Notes under the pieces: generated by a model | What the model saw: only the letters and a program-made list of their open reading frames with translations | Database searches by the model: none | What the model was told of the DNA's origin: nothing | Shown: positions 24,717 through 37,253 of the stretch, piece by piece | Numbering within the stretch: position 1 is the first letter of the stretch | Layout: the number at the start of each line of letters is the position of its first letter | Source: Epiperipatus broadwayi | Lineage: Eukaryota; Onychophora; Udeonychophora; Euonychophora; Peripatidae | Direction of reading: 5' to 3' | NCBI GenBank assembly: GCA_028023455.1 | Contig: JAQFVV010006221.1 | Coordinates: 1,053,501 to 1,117,500, forward strand | Length of the DNA stretch: 64,000 bases | Program-made: the position numbers and the translations under genes

Positions 24717-26906
24717 ATGGATGCTCAATGTGTCAGCAAAAACTCTGACAAAACAAGCAAAAGTAAAAATCATACTACAATTCTCAATGCAAAAGAGCAT
24801 GTGCAGGCTCCAAAATCATCTAGTATTGTTCCAAACGTCCCAAATGTAAACAAAAATGCACAGGAAAAACAAGAAAACCCAAAAGGGAAAACTTACCTTA
24901 AAAAGCAAAAAATCTGCTATTGGGAAAAATAATCGCAAAACCGGAAGTGAGGACATTAACACCAAAAAAAGTCATGGGAATACACATGCTAACAAAAAAC
25001 GAAGTTGACAGTTTTGAAGATAAAGGCCTTCTGAAGGTTACTTCAAAAAATCAGCAAGATCCAACCAGAAATAAAGAAGCTATTCATCCCGTTGTAGAAC
25101 CAAAGTTATCTAAACTGCTAAATCCAAACTTACCTAAATTGCTAACTGGGAAAAAACATGTTAATATTAGCTCAAGAGATACCGCTGAACCGGAAATGAC
25201 TGATTTTAAGGCAAAACAAGATGATTTCAGCCAAAAAACTGGGATTGCAACAAGAAATGACTAAGACAGCTAATCTAAATAAAATTCTTGATGAATCAAA
25301 TAATAAAAAGCCAAAAAAAGCTTTTAAAAAAATTAAAAAGAATCAAAATGAAGTTAACACTTATTACCAAACTTCCAAAAAGCAAAGCAAAGTTAAAGAA
25401 ATACTTCAGGCAGGTGATAAACAGACTGGTAGCGGACATGGTACTCACACTCAACATACAGCAATGGGAGAAAGTGCTGTGAATGCTTCAGGGAAAAACA
25501 TGAATATCACTAACGGTTATGTAGGTACATCATATGCTGATAAGGTGAAAAATAGCCAAAGTCATCCATATCAAACAGTTAAACATAGATTTAAAACACC
25601 AGAAGAAAATGAAGAACTAAATACCGGAAACGGCAACATTGCTGAAGACACAGTATCTCAACTTCCAGATCTGGATGAGGACTTTCTATTAGGTGAAAAA
25701 GAGTCTTCTATACTCAACCTATCACATGAAAATGAAACATTAAACCCAGAGGATTATGACATGGTGAACTTTGAGTTTAATGAAAGAATTCCGGTAATCT
25801 TGTTTAATTCCTTTTCCAATTACAATAATGAGTGCTCATTAATATTATCGACAACTAATAAAAAATGCCAACTTTTTTAGTTTCCCATCGATAAATTTTT
25901 CCTACTAGTGAAGAAGTTACATCTGGAGTTTGCTGTGAAACGCGTCTACCATCATCTGAATAGCCGCTATTTTGTGGTTGAATTTCATAATGTCCTCCAA
26001 AAGGAGTTGTTCCGAAGAAAGCAAATGTTTCTTGGAGATAAATATCTAGTTAAGGTTGACTTGTCTCGACCCAAGATGGTCCATGGCTCCATCCATAATT
26101 GCTTCATGAATTTTGATGGTCAGGGCCTGCAAAAGCTACTTGAGAGGTATGGAACAATCATGTCATTTCAATATCTCTCAGAACGTAGGGTAGGAATAGA
26201 ACTCCCAACAAATATCGCAGCATTTTCCCTCAAATTAGCTCAAGGAGTTCTGCCCACAGAGTTGCCACCAGTACTGGAGGAAATGAAATGCCCTCTATAT
26301 TTATCTATTAGGGGCATAAAGCCACAATGTTTTGCATGTGGTGACCACAACCACCTGGTCAGTACATGCCCCAAAAGGTTATGTCCCATCTGTAAAATGA
26401 GAAATACAAGAACACACAAGTGTATGATGGAGGCAGCAGATAAGAACACAGCACAACAAACCAAGTATGGAAATGACCAATCTGGCAGATCATCCAGGGT
26501 TGAAAGAAAAGAAGATCAAACCACAAGAAGAATGGGCTATAAAGATGAGATAGCTCAAGAAAATGAAGAAATAACATTGATAGAAATAGAGTCAAACACA
26601 CCTTGCACATCCAAAGATTTAATGGATAAAAAGAATAAAACAGTTCTGATGAACAATGATCATGAGATGAGCCAAATAATACCAGAGCAAGCTAAAATAA
26701 TGCTCCCTCACATCCAATCTACAGAGGGAGTGTTAAAGTGTAAGGCTGAAGACCTCCTCACATCGCAATCTGATGAAACTGCAAGCTCGCTATCAGATTC
26801 AGATTCTATTAATAGTCTGGCAAGTCCCACTATGTCCACACCCAAACCACAAAAAATCAAATTTGACAAAAAAATACAAAAAGGGAGTCAAGAACTAATG
26901 CCTTAA
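24717..26906 (+). pseudogene. LINE ORF1 (RNA-binding, zinc-knuckle protein), frameshifted
   Basis: Frames 24717-24932, 24920-25264, 25221-25880 and 25908-26906 follow each other with overlaps or short gaps and look like one ORF1 broken by frameshifts and a stop. The N-terminal two thirds are Lys/Asn/Ser-rich and probably disordered. The last frame (332 codons) has an RRM-like region (RYFVVEFHNVLQKELF, later VKVDLSRP and LERYGTIMSFQYLS). It then has a CCHC knuckle, CFACGDHNHLVSTC, at about residues 140-153, followed by a second Cys/His cluster, CPICKMRNTRTHKC. In related LINEs ORF1 coats the element RNA. Confidence 0.85.
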
Positions 26907-27128
26907 TACCAACAACTGCAACAAAAGAGAAGTGTGATGGGAATAGTGAGCCAATAGCAGAGGATCCAGACTGGTGCCTGTTGGCAGTTGACCACCAACT
27001 AGGCACAATGTCACATCCAGATCTTCAGCTTAAATGGGAGAACTCATCAGGTTCCAGTGAGCACACTGTCACACCAGATGACCTCCTTCTTGATTAACAT
27101 GTTAGCCTCTGCCACATGATCATTATAA

Positions 27129-28104
27129 ATGTTAAACATTGGAGGTGTAAACATCAGGGGTTTAAATTCCTTAGCAAGGCTTTTTGCTCTTAAAAGATGG
27201 CTAGATCAGTCTCACCTGGACATACTGTGCCTAGGTGAGACAAAGCTGCATTGGAACTCAAACAACAAGATCAATGACACCCTCAGCCAATTTGGAGTCT
27301 TTCAATATTTACCTGGAGACACTGCCCAGTCGGGTGTAGCAATTCTAATCAATAAAAAACTAAAAATAAATAGTACCAGAACACTCCTCATAGACAATGA
27401 ACTAATTGTCACAGAAATAACTATCAGGAAATTCACCCTGATCCTAGCCTATGTTTACTTGAGAAAAGGCGCCGAAGCAGCAATATCACTAATTAACAAA
27501 ATCCAATTCCATTGTGGCATCAACAGTGTCACCAGTCATATTGTTTGGTGATTTCAACATGGCCTACAGTAAATTCACACTTAAATTCTTGCACTTGATC
27601 AATCATGTGCTGCTGAGTGGGGAGGGATGCTTCCCAGAAAACTCCTATTCCTTCTACACATGGCAGTATCGCTCACTTATAGATTTGTTGTTCTATAGTT
27701 CAGAACTTCATCATATCCTACATGCTTCATTCCAATTGGTACCATATTCTGATCACTTGGCCATGTTGATATCTCTCAACCTAGACCAGGTGCTTTTAAC
27801 TTCACTTCAACAGTCTAGAACCATCAGAATGCTAAACAAAGCCAACACACCTGAGTGGATTTTCTCTGAGGCCTATATTCTGTTCCATAAAATAGGCCTT
27901 CTGTCACTACCACCAGTCCATGCCTGGTCGGCCTTTGTGGGTGTGCTGAGTGGTCTAATCAACACCTTCACTGCATGCACCAAAGGTCTGATCAGGCTAC
28001 TCAAGGAATTGGACACAATAGGCAACCAGGTTGCTCAGCTCTCAGCCACAGGAGCTAGTGTCAGGGAGATCATGAGTCTAAAAGGTCAATATAGAGAAAG
28101 ATAG
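27129..28104 (+). pseudogene. LINE ORF2 N-terminus: apurinic-type endonuclease, frameshifted
   Basis: The frame 27129-27551 starts with LNIGGVNIRGLNS and includes DILCLGETKLHW, the N-terminal Asn and catalytic Glu blocks of APE-type endonucleases. A frameshift near 27514-27551 moves coding to 27514-28104, which begins with ILFGDFNMAY (GDFN block) and contains SFYTWQYRSLIDLLFYS and PYSDHLAML, the closing Ser-Asp-His motif. The enzyme nicks target DNA to prime reverse transcription. A stop at 28102-28104 then interrupts ORF2. Confidence 0.88.
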
Positions 28105-28224
28105 GGGGTGCTGGCACAATACATAGTGGTAAAGAGGGCCAAAGTACATCTGACAGCACAGCACAACTGGACATGAAGTTATCTCTGGTGGGCAATTGGT
28201 GCCAGGAAAAGACCCACACCCTCC

Positions 28225-30393
28225 ATGATCATCATAAACAAATACAGCTACACAGGAGAAGCAATGTTACACAAAATTTACATGCATTTTAAGGATAAGT
28301 TACAATGTGAGCCATTCAGCATAGGAGACTTCTGGTGGGATGAAGAAGAGGTGGGTGATCATGGAATTTCACAAGATCTCATCATGCAAAAGCTGCTGGA
28401 TTACCCTGAAAAAACACATCCTGGCCTGCATGGGATCCCAAGGTTTGTCTTGGTCCACCTATGCAGGTTCACTGCACCTGTGGTACAGGGGCTAATTGGT
28501 GTACTGGCAGGGAAGTACCAGCCCATCCCTGACCTATATCCGATTGCCCTTGTGCCCTTCCTCAAAAAACAATCAAACCCACCTGATTTTACAAACTTGC
28601 ATCCAATCTCTATGACACCACTCTTTATTAAAGCTGTCGAATCAATAATAAAAGACAAGATTCAGCAGCAGCTGCTTGAAAAAATTTCCAGGCATCAATT
28701 TGCCTGCAAAGGTCATTCCACTGGAGATGCTGTTCACAAATTCATGGTAACACTCGATTACATCAGGGAAAAAAGAAAATCTTTACCAGTGGTTGTCCAG
28801 TTGGACTTTGCAGCAGCCTTTGACTCCGTGGTGCCAGCTCAACTCTTCACAGTCCTCAGGCACTATGGAGTTCCATTGGTCTACATTAACATCATCGCTA
28901 ATTTGCTCCTCAACAGAAATATGTATGTATCTTTAGATGGCTCTCTTGCCCCTGGATTCCAGCCACACATCTCCATACCACAGGGGTCACCGCTAAGCAC
29001 CCTGTGTTTCATAACATATATTGACCCCTTCTTGAAAGATGTGGAAAAAAGGCTGCCTGGAGTATTTGTCCCAGCACTGGGGGAGGTGATTCACCATATA
29101 TCATATGTAGATGATGTAACCATCATCCTCCCATCTGTGAAGCATCTTCCCCAGCTACACTTGCTTCTAGAACAGTGTGCCATCAAGTACCACCTGAAAG
29201 TGAATCCAGCAAAAACAGCAATCTGGAAGGCCTGCAGTGGCAAAACCATTACATCTAACTTCACAGGCACACCCCAAAATTTTCTGGGGCTGCCAGTGGT
29301 GATGTCACAGTCAGCAATGAGACATCAGATAGAATCCATGTTACTAGAAAGGACCAGCAAGGTGGCTGGCACCTTATCCTTGATCTCCCTGTCACTTCCA
29401 GGCAAGGTGACACTGTTGAATATGCTGGTCTTCCCGAGAATTGCATATTATCTACCATTTATCAGGCCGACCAAGACCTTCCAAAATAAAATAGGGTCAC
29501 AGTGTACAAAAGTGTTATGGAAATCATCACCTGGTAGAATTGTTTGTATAGGCCTCAATAGAATGAGAAAACCCAAGGACTTAAATGGTCTTGGTCTGCA
29601 TGACATTCAGGTGCTATTTATGCAGAGGATGATAGCTATTCTGAGGGTATCTAAAGATCTAGAAGGTAGAAGCCAACATTCCCCTTCAGTTGAACCCACT
29701 GACACCCCACCGCCTAACAAGAACAGGTGGGTAGCAGAAATGGAGGATCACATGGCAGGGCTCATATCTGCCAAAGAAGATCTTTTTGATAGAAAGATTA
29801 GGTACTGGGATGCTTACAAACTTATGCATCCCAGTCAGCAGAGTAACCCAGTCAGGCTAGAATCAACCTTAAAATCATTGATAAAAAAGTCCAAACACTG
29901 GTCGTTGGATGTCAGGCTAGTAAATTTTATTATCAAATTCAGTCTGGACACTCTTCCAACAAATCAATTCTTGGTAGATCATAGGGGATTTAAGAGCATT
30001 TCTCCCATCTGCCCATTATGCAACCAGGAGGAGGAGGATATTGATCATCTTATCTCCCGTTGCTCAAAATTCAGAGACATGGAGATGAGATTGATATCTA
30101 GTATTAGGTCAGGATGCTCTCAGACACTGGACATCAGTGGGGCACTGAGAACTGGAGAATTTGCTATAATCCAAATGGCAATCATGATTCTCTTTGCAAA
30201 GTGGCTGACCAGGTGTCACAGTGTTTTTCAAGACAACTCGGCAAACCCATGGCAAGTCTTCAAGAAACACCTTTGTGGTCTGAAAACCAGAGACTATCTT
30301 ATAACATCCCACAGACTGTATGCAGACATGTGGGAACAGATCACTCTGGATGAGCTGACAATCAAACCTCTTAAACTGACATCTAAGTTATAA
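28225..30393 (+). CDS. LINE ORF2: reverse transcriptase and C-terminal zinc domain
   Basis: A 722-codon open frame. The RT fingers and palm run over residues 90-330: VQLDFAAAFDSV (about 191-202, first catalytic Asp), PQGSPLSTLCF (about 253) and HISYVDDVTIILP (about 290, catalytic YVDD). A thumb region follows (PQNFLGLPVV). Near residue 597 comes CPLCNQEEEDIDHLISRC, a Cys-Cys-His-Cys zinc motif common at the C-terminus of L1/Tx1-type ORF2. All visible catalytic residues are retained. The true ORF2 begins upstream at 27129; the ATG at 28225 is only the first after a disrupted 120-bp stretch. Confidence 0.92.
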   Translation: MIIINKYSYTGEAMLHKIYMHFKDKLQCEPFSIGDFWWDEEEVGDHGISQDLIMQKLLDYPEKTHPGLHGIPRFVLVHLCRFTAPVVQGLIGVLAGKYQPIPDLYPIALVPFLKKQSNPPDFTNLHPISMTPLFIKAVESIIKDKIQQQLLEKISRHQFACKGHSTGDAVHKFMVTLDYIREKRKSLPVVVQLDFAAAFDSVVPAQLFTVLRHYGVPLVYINIIANLLLNRNMYVSLDGSLAPGFQPHISIPQGSPLSTLCFITYIDPFLKDVEKRLPGVFVPALGEVIHHISYVDDVTIILPSVKHLPQLHLLLEQCAIKYHLKVNPAKTAIWKACSGKTITSNFTGTPQNFLGLPVVMSQSAMRHQIESMLLERTSKVAGTLSLISLSLPGKVTLLNMLVFPRIAYYLPFIRPTKTFQNKIGSQCTKVLWKSSPGRIVCIGLNRMRKPKDLNGLGLHDIQVLFMQRMIAILRVSKDLEGRSQHSPSVEPTDTPPPNKNRWVAEMEDHMAGLISAKEDLFDRKIRYWDAYKLMHPSQQSNPVRLESTLKSLIKKSKHWSLDVRLVNFIIKFSLDTLPTNQFLVDHRGFKSISPICPLCNQEEEDIDHLISRCSKFRDMEMRLISSIRSGCSQTLDISGALRTGEFAIIQMAIMILFAKWLTRCHSVFQDNSANPWQVFKKHLCGLKTRDYLITSHRLYADMWEQITLDELTIKPLKLTSKL

Positions 30394-30728
30394 AATGATC
30401 TGTCAACTGAAACTACAAGAGACAAGAAAGAAGAAGGTATGAAGATAGAGAAAGTGATGACAGGAAGACTGATGAAAAGGGGAAAGAACAAAAATAACAC
30501 AAAACAGACAAAATCTGCCACCAAATGAAAAATGGCTGCTTGATTTGATGCGGTGTAACCAAAGACCAAGATGTGACATAAATCTACACAAGATAAAAGA
30601 GAGATGTAAATTCAAGTTGAATTCAATCAATGTAAACAAAGACTAAAATGAATGTAAATGAATAGAGCTGTAATCTAATGTAATCTGTAGACTGTTTTCC
30701 AATAAATATTTCCTTAATAAAAAAAAAC
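30394..30728 (+). other. LINE 3' UTR and A-rich tail
   Basis: About 330 bp with A/G-rich, Lys-codon-like composition, then AATAAATATTTCC and a short A run (30720-30728). Minus-strand open frames here are shadows. Confidence 0.7.
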
Positions 30729-32540
30729 AAGATTATTGTTTTATCTTTGCTTACAACTTGCGTGTTGTAATTTAAATGTAAACCTAGTTTAGTTTATTTC
30801 AAGAATTAGAATCTGCACTTTATTAATGGTTGAATTGATGGTAAACTAATTACTTTTTGAGCTCATCATGTCCATTACTTTGTTGCATATGGGAATCCAA
30901 AAAGGTGTCATAGCTTAAGATGAACACATATATTTTCATGCTGATAACTAGGGATTTTAATCTAGTTTGGATAAAACTTGATTTTTTTCGTGAGGCTTTA
31001 AACAATCCTAAATTTTTTCTTTCAGTTAGAGCATTCCCTGTAAATTTTACTTAACTATTGAATATTCTTCATAAAATCGGTACCTAATTATTCTTAGCCA
31101 AAGAATAAAACAAAAATTTAACTCAAGTCATGGAGAAAGTAAAGTAAGCTTCACGCATTATTTCTCCTCTTAGGGTGAGCATTCAAAAATATTTTTATCA
31201 TGCATTGAAGCTCATATGCTGGGTTTAATTTTGTTTCTAATATAAGTATCAACTTTATTTTTTTATTTTGCACATATTTCTTTAATATTAAAAGGCAGAT
31301 ATTAAAAATAGAAACATTATAAAAAATTATTAGCGTTTCTAGTAATAAATGCTTTCATGATATTTTTGCATCACTACAGTTAGAGAGTCACGTAGAGAAT
31401 AACTCTTGATAAAATTTTTAACATTGATAGTTTCATTTTATTTTTTGTTTTTAAATTTTAGTGCTTTTTTCAAACAAAAGGTAAATTATTTATTTTTGTC
31501 AAACGTTGTTAGCCGAGAGGTCATCGCAGCTGCCTTGCAAGCAAGTAGTTGGTTGCAGGGTGTTAATATTTTTTAATATAAAAGTAGATTCAATCAACTT
31601 TATATACATCAATATTTCGCCTTAACATAAAAAGAATGGCAACCACAATGACAACAATTAGATAGATGTCTTATTTTTAATGGCTGGTAGTTGTGATTTT
31701 ATTTAACATTTAGTATACTTTTTTAAGGTCCCCTTAGTTCTGTGTTTCTGTTGCAATATAAAATATACAACAATCTATGGCTCTTAAATAGAGTATTATC
31801 TTTACTGATACTTTGTAGATATTACCAATTGAGTATTTGGTGTATCTTATTTTTTAACTTCCCAATAATTTTTGCAAAATAGTTGGGTTGATATATAGAG
31901 TATTAGGAGTCAATTTTGTTTTAAATCTCATCACTTCTGGAGGGATTTTGGAGAATGTTCATGGAACAATGGATTAGACTGTTTATAATATAGTAAGCCA
32001 TCTTTCTGAAGTGATTTCAGCAATTCCACATCTTCAGCTATGTTTTTGTAAATTATTTTTAATAGTTTTTTGCTAAATAATTTAATATACTTGTTTGAAA
32101 ACAAGGTTTTGTTTGCAATAGACAAATATTTATCTAAGAGTTTATTTATAGTTTGATTCTTAAAAGTAGCCTCATTTTTACTATATATACTTAATTTACA
32201 AGCTTTCATTTTAATTTGGGACTATATTTTTTATGTTTGAAGTAAAGTTGCTTTTAGCTTGGATACGTCTAAAACAAATTATGATATTACGATTAAAAAT
32301 TAAACAAAATACTGAACAGTAACTGATATTTTAAATTTATATTTAATAACTTTCATCATGTAAAGTTGATTAATAATTGCATAATGCTTGAAATAATTTT
32401 TTTTAAAAAAAATCAGTTGTAATTATGGTAACTATGTTTTAGAATTATGAGGATCTTAATTTTGGCCACAAGCAAAATACTATTCATAAGAATTTTAATT
32501 CACAAAAGTGAGGAGATATAAAATTTTTAAATTAATATAT
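30729..32540. other. AT-rich stretch with one SINE fragment and one unrecognised frame
   Basis: Contains a 5' fragment of SINE family 1 (31503-31557). It also contains a minus-strand frame of 92 codons (31931-32209) that opens at an ATG and encodes a Lys/Leu/Ser/Asn-rich product with no recognised domain. Its composition is close to that expected by chance in A/T-rich DNA, so it is not called as a gene. Confidence 0.4.
31503..31557 (+). mobile_element. SINE family 1, 5' fragment
   Basis: Matches the first half of the SINE: CGTTGTTAGCCGAGAGGTCA and the following CTGCCTTGCAAGCAAGTAGT, stopping after GGTTGCAG. The B box half is missing, so this copy is truncated at its 3' side, which is unusual for reverse-transcription products and suggests later deletion. 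Confidence 0.8.
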
Positions 32541-32812
32541 ACATTTTAAAACATCACATGATCACTGTTTCATACTAGCACATAATTGTTATTAAACAAG
32601 GCAAAACTCTCTCCATACAGTAGTGCCACCCTGTGCCAATCAGAGTAATCAATGGACCCAGAAGGCCACAAGCCAGAAACTAGTCTGGGGATATTGGATG
32701 AGTAGGCATTAGATAGGAATTTTATGCACAAACCTTCTGGTGTCCATTGATTACTCTGATTGGCACAGGGTGGCAATATTGTATGGAGAGAGTTTTGCCT
32801 TGTTTACATTTT
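32540..32812. mobile_element. Repeat family B foldback with half a ribozyme
   Basis: A reversed 3' part (32598-32660, beginning AGGCAAAACTCTCTCC) directly abuts a forward copy (32663-32803), which starts inside stem II of the hammerhead motif at GAAGGCCACAAGCCAGAAAC and runs to GAGAGAGTTTTGCCT. The two 60-bp ends are near-perfect inverted repeats. The CTGATGA strand of the ribozyme is absent. Confidence 0.8.
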
Positions 32813-33736
32813 AAAATATAATATTAATATATTTGGTTCTTATATATCATAAAAATACACTTTGGATTGCTTATTGTACTGAATGAAGCACATTTCTTTT
32901 GCTTTTGTAAACATTAATGCTGAAAATCTTTACTTTCGATGTCATTAATGAATGTATTGATTGTCTTGCAAGCACACTGGATGAAAGTGAAATAATGTAC
33001 TATACATTAATCATATTTAATTTTATAATTAGAATACTGTATATTGTATAGTGTACTGTGTATAATGAATAAACTTTATAGTGTACATTTTTAGCATGGA
33101 TGACACAATTTTTCTTTCAGGTAACATTAAGTCCCTACTTTATGACTTTGTATAAATCATCAATCTTATAAAATGGCCACCATTTTCAAAACGATATTTT
33201 AAAAAAAAATTTCAAATTTGTTTTTTTATGATTGTTATACCAAATAATCAATTTAAATCAAACTAGATCTAGTGCTAAGTGGGCTATAGGTGTATTATAT
33301 TTTCACAAATAATTTTTATATGTAACTTTTTCTGATTGTTAAGATTTAAAATAAAGATTTTGATATTTTAAATTATATTTTCACTACAAAGACAAGATAT
33401 AAAAAGGTTATCCTTGAAAACAAAATACTAAGCATATATAAAATTTAATCCCATTTTAGCAATATAATAAATTATTTCAAAATGATTATCTGCAAATAAT
33501 TTTTTTTTTAAATTTTGAATGAATTTTTAATTGAAATTTTCTTTTTAAATTACTACCATAAACTCACATTAATAATTTTGATCAGAGCTGGTCTCATAGA
33601 TAATTATAGGAGCAATACACTACTTTACTGAATTTAAATAAGTACTAAAATGAGACATTATATTGAATGTATATATATCTATATTGAATTAAATGTTCAT
33701 ATGAATTGTTGTTAATATAATGAATAAAAATGAGAT

Positions 33737-34339
33737 CCATTAAATAGAGATACATTTTACCTTTTGATGTTACCAAGAAATTATCAAGTACTATTAACAA
33801 TTTCTGAGGCTAAGCTAGTTTTTCTTATAAACCTATAATAGCTATTTTCTTGGGAGTTTTTGAAGTAAAAAGGATCCTCTTTTATTTCAAACCCAAGATC
33901 TTACATGGATTTAAACTCAGAAAGCAATTTTTATATGTGTGAGAATGTAAAAGAATAGCATCTTTCTTGACATTCTGAAAATTATCTCTATTTAATGAAT
34001 ATTTTTAAATTTCTATTCATTATTATAATAATAATCCATGTAAATATTTAATTCAACATATACAACTCCCTGGAAAAGTTAAAAAATATTATTTGCAGAA
34101 TGCCAAGAAAGATGCCATTATTTCATATTCTCACACATATAAAATATCTTTTTGGGTCTAAATCCATATAAGATCATGGATTTGACATAAAAGAAGTGCC
34201 CTTTTACTTCAAAGACCCCCAACAAAAGAGCTATTATATATTTATGAGAAAAATTTGCCTAAACTCAAGAATTGTTAATCAGTAGTAATTGATAATTTCT
34301 TAGTAATATCAAAATGTAAAGTTTATCTCTATTTAATGG
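33737..34339. mobile_element. Foldback element, about 600 bp, with 240-bp inverted arms
   Basis: The left arm (33737-33977) starts CCATTAAATAGAGATA and ends CTTTCTTGACATTCTG; the right arm (34096-34339) is its reverse complement with substitutions and small indels. The loop of about 118 bp contains CATTATTATAATAATAATCC. No coding frame. Long TIRs with a small loop fit a foldback or MITE-type DNA element; target duplications were not identified. A second, shorter inverted pair (ATGAATAAGAAATG-type) surrounds a TATA run at 34350-34395. Confidence 0.75.
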
Positions 34340-34395
34340 ATACTACCTCCTCATTTCTTATTCATTATATATATATATATAATGAATAAGAAATG

Positions 34396-34402
34396 GTTAT
34401 AT

Positions 34403-34440
<38 letters not shown>

Positions 34441-37253
34441 AACCTAACCAGCAGACAACAGCAAAATTGATTGCATGCCAAAGATTACAATATTCCTAAT
34501 GATCCAATATCTGACCAGTATTAGGTCAATAATGTCCAATGAACTGTAACTTTCCAGCTTCATGTACTACTGTCATTTACATGATAACTTGAAGGATAAC
34601 AAAGGCAATAAAAATGTTTTTATATTTATCTTCATATCCCAGGATTATAATTCTGTTAATCTATTTCAATCCAGGCATAGTTAAGTTAAGCAAGAGGATT
34701 CTTTTTACTGCTACTTAATGTGCTCACACACCAGCATACAAGAAGACATTATAATTTAGATTGTGGTTTGTCCATTTATCTAGCTATGATATTAAGATGA
34801 TATATTTTGTGAACAATATAACATCACCAGTCATCTAATTGATGTGAGATTCATTATATTTGTATTTTCTGTTAATTAATTGATACATAAACTCCAGTGC
34901 TTAAACTAAACAAATCCCACATTGGATAATAACAAAAGAGAGTAATGGATTTTATTTATCCTTCATTAGATCATTTAAGTAATCCCATTCTTCAAATATC
35001 AAGGATTACAAGATAAATATGATTTCAATACTGGAAATATAAAAATTCTAACCTTTCAAACAATACAAATCTTTATTAGACTGTAATAGATAGAAAAGAA
35101 TTGAATTGTGATCAGGGATTGGGATGAACTATGAATGCAAAAGCAATAACTAATATACAACAAAATAACATTGATATATTTATACAACATTGATATTTAT
35201 TAACATTACTATGTACAATTTATTTACAGATTACATTAACAAAAAAAAATTAATGATAACAAATAATAATGGATTTTATAAAATAATACATTGACAAAAA
35301 ATATGGATTCCCCAAAACTTTTCATCAGATGTTTAGTTACATTACTAAAATTTACTATATTAATAAAGTGTAACAAGTAGCTACACGCCCTTGAATCAAG
35401 TAAAATAAATTGATTACACAATTAGCTTCAACAATTTTACCAACTCACTACTCTAACTTATGTTATATTGAAGGCTATCTGGGTTGCCAATACTCAATAA
35501 ACAGGTAAGAATATATCTTACATACCTTCCTTGAGCATTCACGATCAACAATGACGAACAGTGAATGCTTCCACAGCAATGACTCATCATCCGATATACT
35601 CAGATAATGTTAACACATAGAAATTGAAGAGTCAACTTTGCAATAATAATACCAATACAAGTCAGGATCAATCAAAATGCCAAAACTAAATATCCAGGTG
35701 TCTATCAGCACCTATCTGGATATAAGGAAATTACACAATAAAAGGGCTAACAACTTCCTTCATACATTGTCATCTAAGCATACTCATTAAGATCATGATC
35801 TCATTATATGACCTTGTATAAGATATCTCCACTACAATGCCTAATACAACAACTCCCAAACATAACAATGCTAGCATAGAATGAAACCCTGATACATCCA
35901 ACATAGATCTACTGCTATAAAATGATCATTTCCACCTATCATTGGTCATAAATAGATCTGAGCATGTGCACATTGGATCTAATAACATCCCACACCAACC
36001 TTCATCAATTCATAAACTGATCCTATCCAAATACCAAAATGTGAGTAATTACACAAGCTTTAGGTTCAGATGATTTAAACTTCTTTTACTCTAAACCCTG
36101 CACAGGCTAACAATGTTGCTAAACCAGTTTGGAATCACAATATAAAATTAACAAACCAAAATATAATAATGTTTACAACATTTTAAATTAAATACCAATA
36201 ATGAGTTTTGTCATCATGACATTAAATTTAATATTATGATTATAATATTAATTAATATCCTTGAAATTTAGTACTGATGAATTTTTAATCGTAAATGACC
36301 TTTACCTACATCTTTAAAGATCTTATATTACTATTATATTATTATGTTTTAATTGAATCAATCATTATCCAGCTTAAAATATAACAGAAAATGTATATAT
36401 AACTATTACATGTATGACATATAAAAAATATATATTTTAACAGTCAACCTCATATATCAATAAAAATGCTTGGCAAAAGTAGATCTTTAAAATGGATAAG
36501 TGGACCACATGAAATGATGGAAATACCATAATACTTGTAGACAGTATTTGACCACTGTCTACTGAGTTGAATTTGAATATGAATCAATTATCTTTTGGAA
36601 TTTTATAAAAGCATTTTCTAGATCTTGCATAGATCTTATCTTGCATCGATATTATCTAAGACTTTAAGTTAAAAGTTTCCCTGGTGGCCATTATCTCTTC
36701 AGTAAGATATATAAATAAACTTTTACAAAAAAAGTATATTTATGATCATCAGATGGTAATTGACCTCAAGTGCCAATCTCACTAGTGCAGTGAGAATTAT
36801 ACTTTCCCTATAACTCTTAATAATCCTACTTATACTATCTCTAATAAGGTGCCTGACCCTAGCTCGCTCACTCCCAGGTTTGGGAAGGAAAGCTATCAGA
36901 TGAATGGATGTATACAGAGAAATCTGCATATTTGAACACTTTCCCTCTTTCTAAATCTTTTAAATCTGCTTGCGTATAATTTGCAATTAGCTGTACTGCA
37001 TTCCCCATCTTTAAACCTTTATTCCAATAGTTAACCACTCAAATTTATTTCTTAAACTTAAGGTTTGACTTAAAAATCTATTTAATACATACGTGCCTAT
37101 TCATATTAGGCTTATTTAACTAGTTTTGCGATATATCTTGGCAGGAAATGCAATAGGCAAAGATAAATTAATAGGTAATTCCAGCTATAAGATAAGTATA
37201 TAATTTTATTATTAATTTATTAAAACATATTATTCATAAGACAAATATATATA
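34396..37253. other. Non-coding stretch, less AT-rich centre
   Basis: A TA run at 34405-34437 is followed by TGTAACCTAACCAGCAGAC, which has the TGTAAC start seen at the gypsy LTRs, but no second copy was found. The block 34440-36150 is compositionally distinct and may be an unidentified transposon. Short minus-strand frames (35236-35421, 36723-36929) are not supported as genes. Confidence 0.4.

Larger units (their letters stand above)
24717..30728 (+). mobile_element. LINE retrotransposon, L1/Tx1-like, nearly full length with frameshifts
   Basis: Two-ORF non-LTR element: ORF1 with zinc knuckles (24717-26906), ORF2 with apurinic endonuclease, reverse transcriptase and a C-terminal zinc motif (27129-30393), a 3' UTR of about 330 bp and a short A-rich tail at 30719-30728 (AATAAA near 30703). 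Base composition is less AT-rich than the flanks. The 5' boundary and target duplications could not be fixed. Frameshifts or stops break ORF1 in at least two places and ORF2 in two, so the copy is probably inactive but young compared with other elements here. The clade call rests on the ORF1 architecture and the C-terminal zinc motif. Confidence 0.9.

Noticed and set aside
30455-30485. CTGATGA in the LINE 3' UTR as a ribozyme
   Set aside because: The following purine-rich sequence cannot form stem II, and no GAAA with stem III is placed correctly.
34438-34460. TGTAACCTAACC after a TA tract as an LTR start
   Set aside because: No direct-repeat partner or internal coding sequence was seen.
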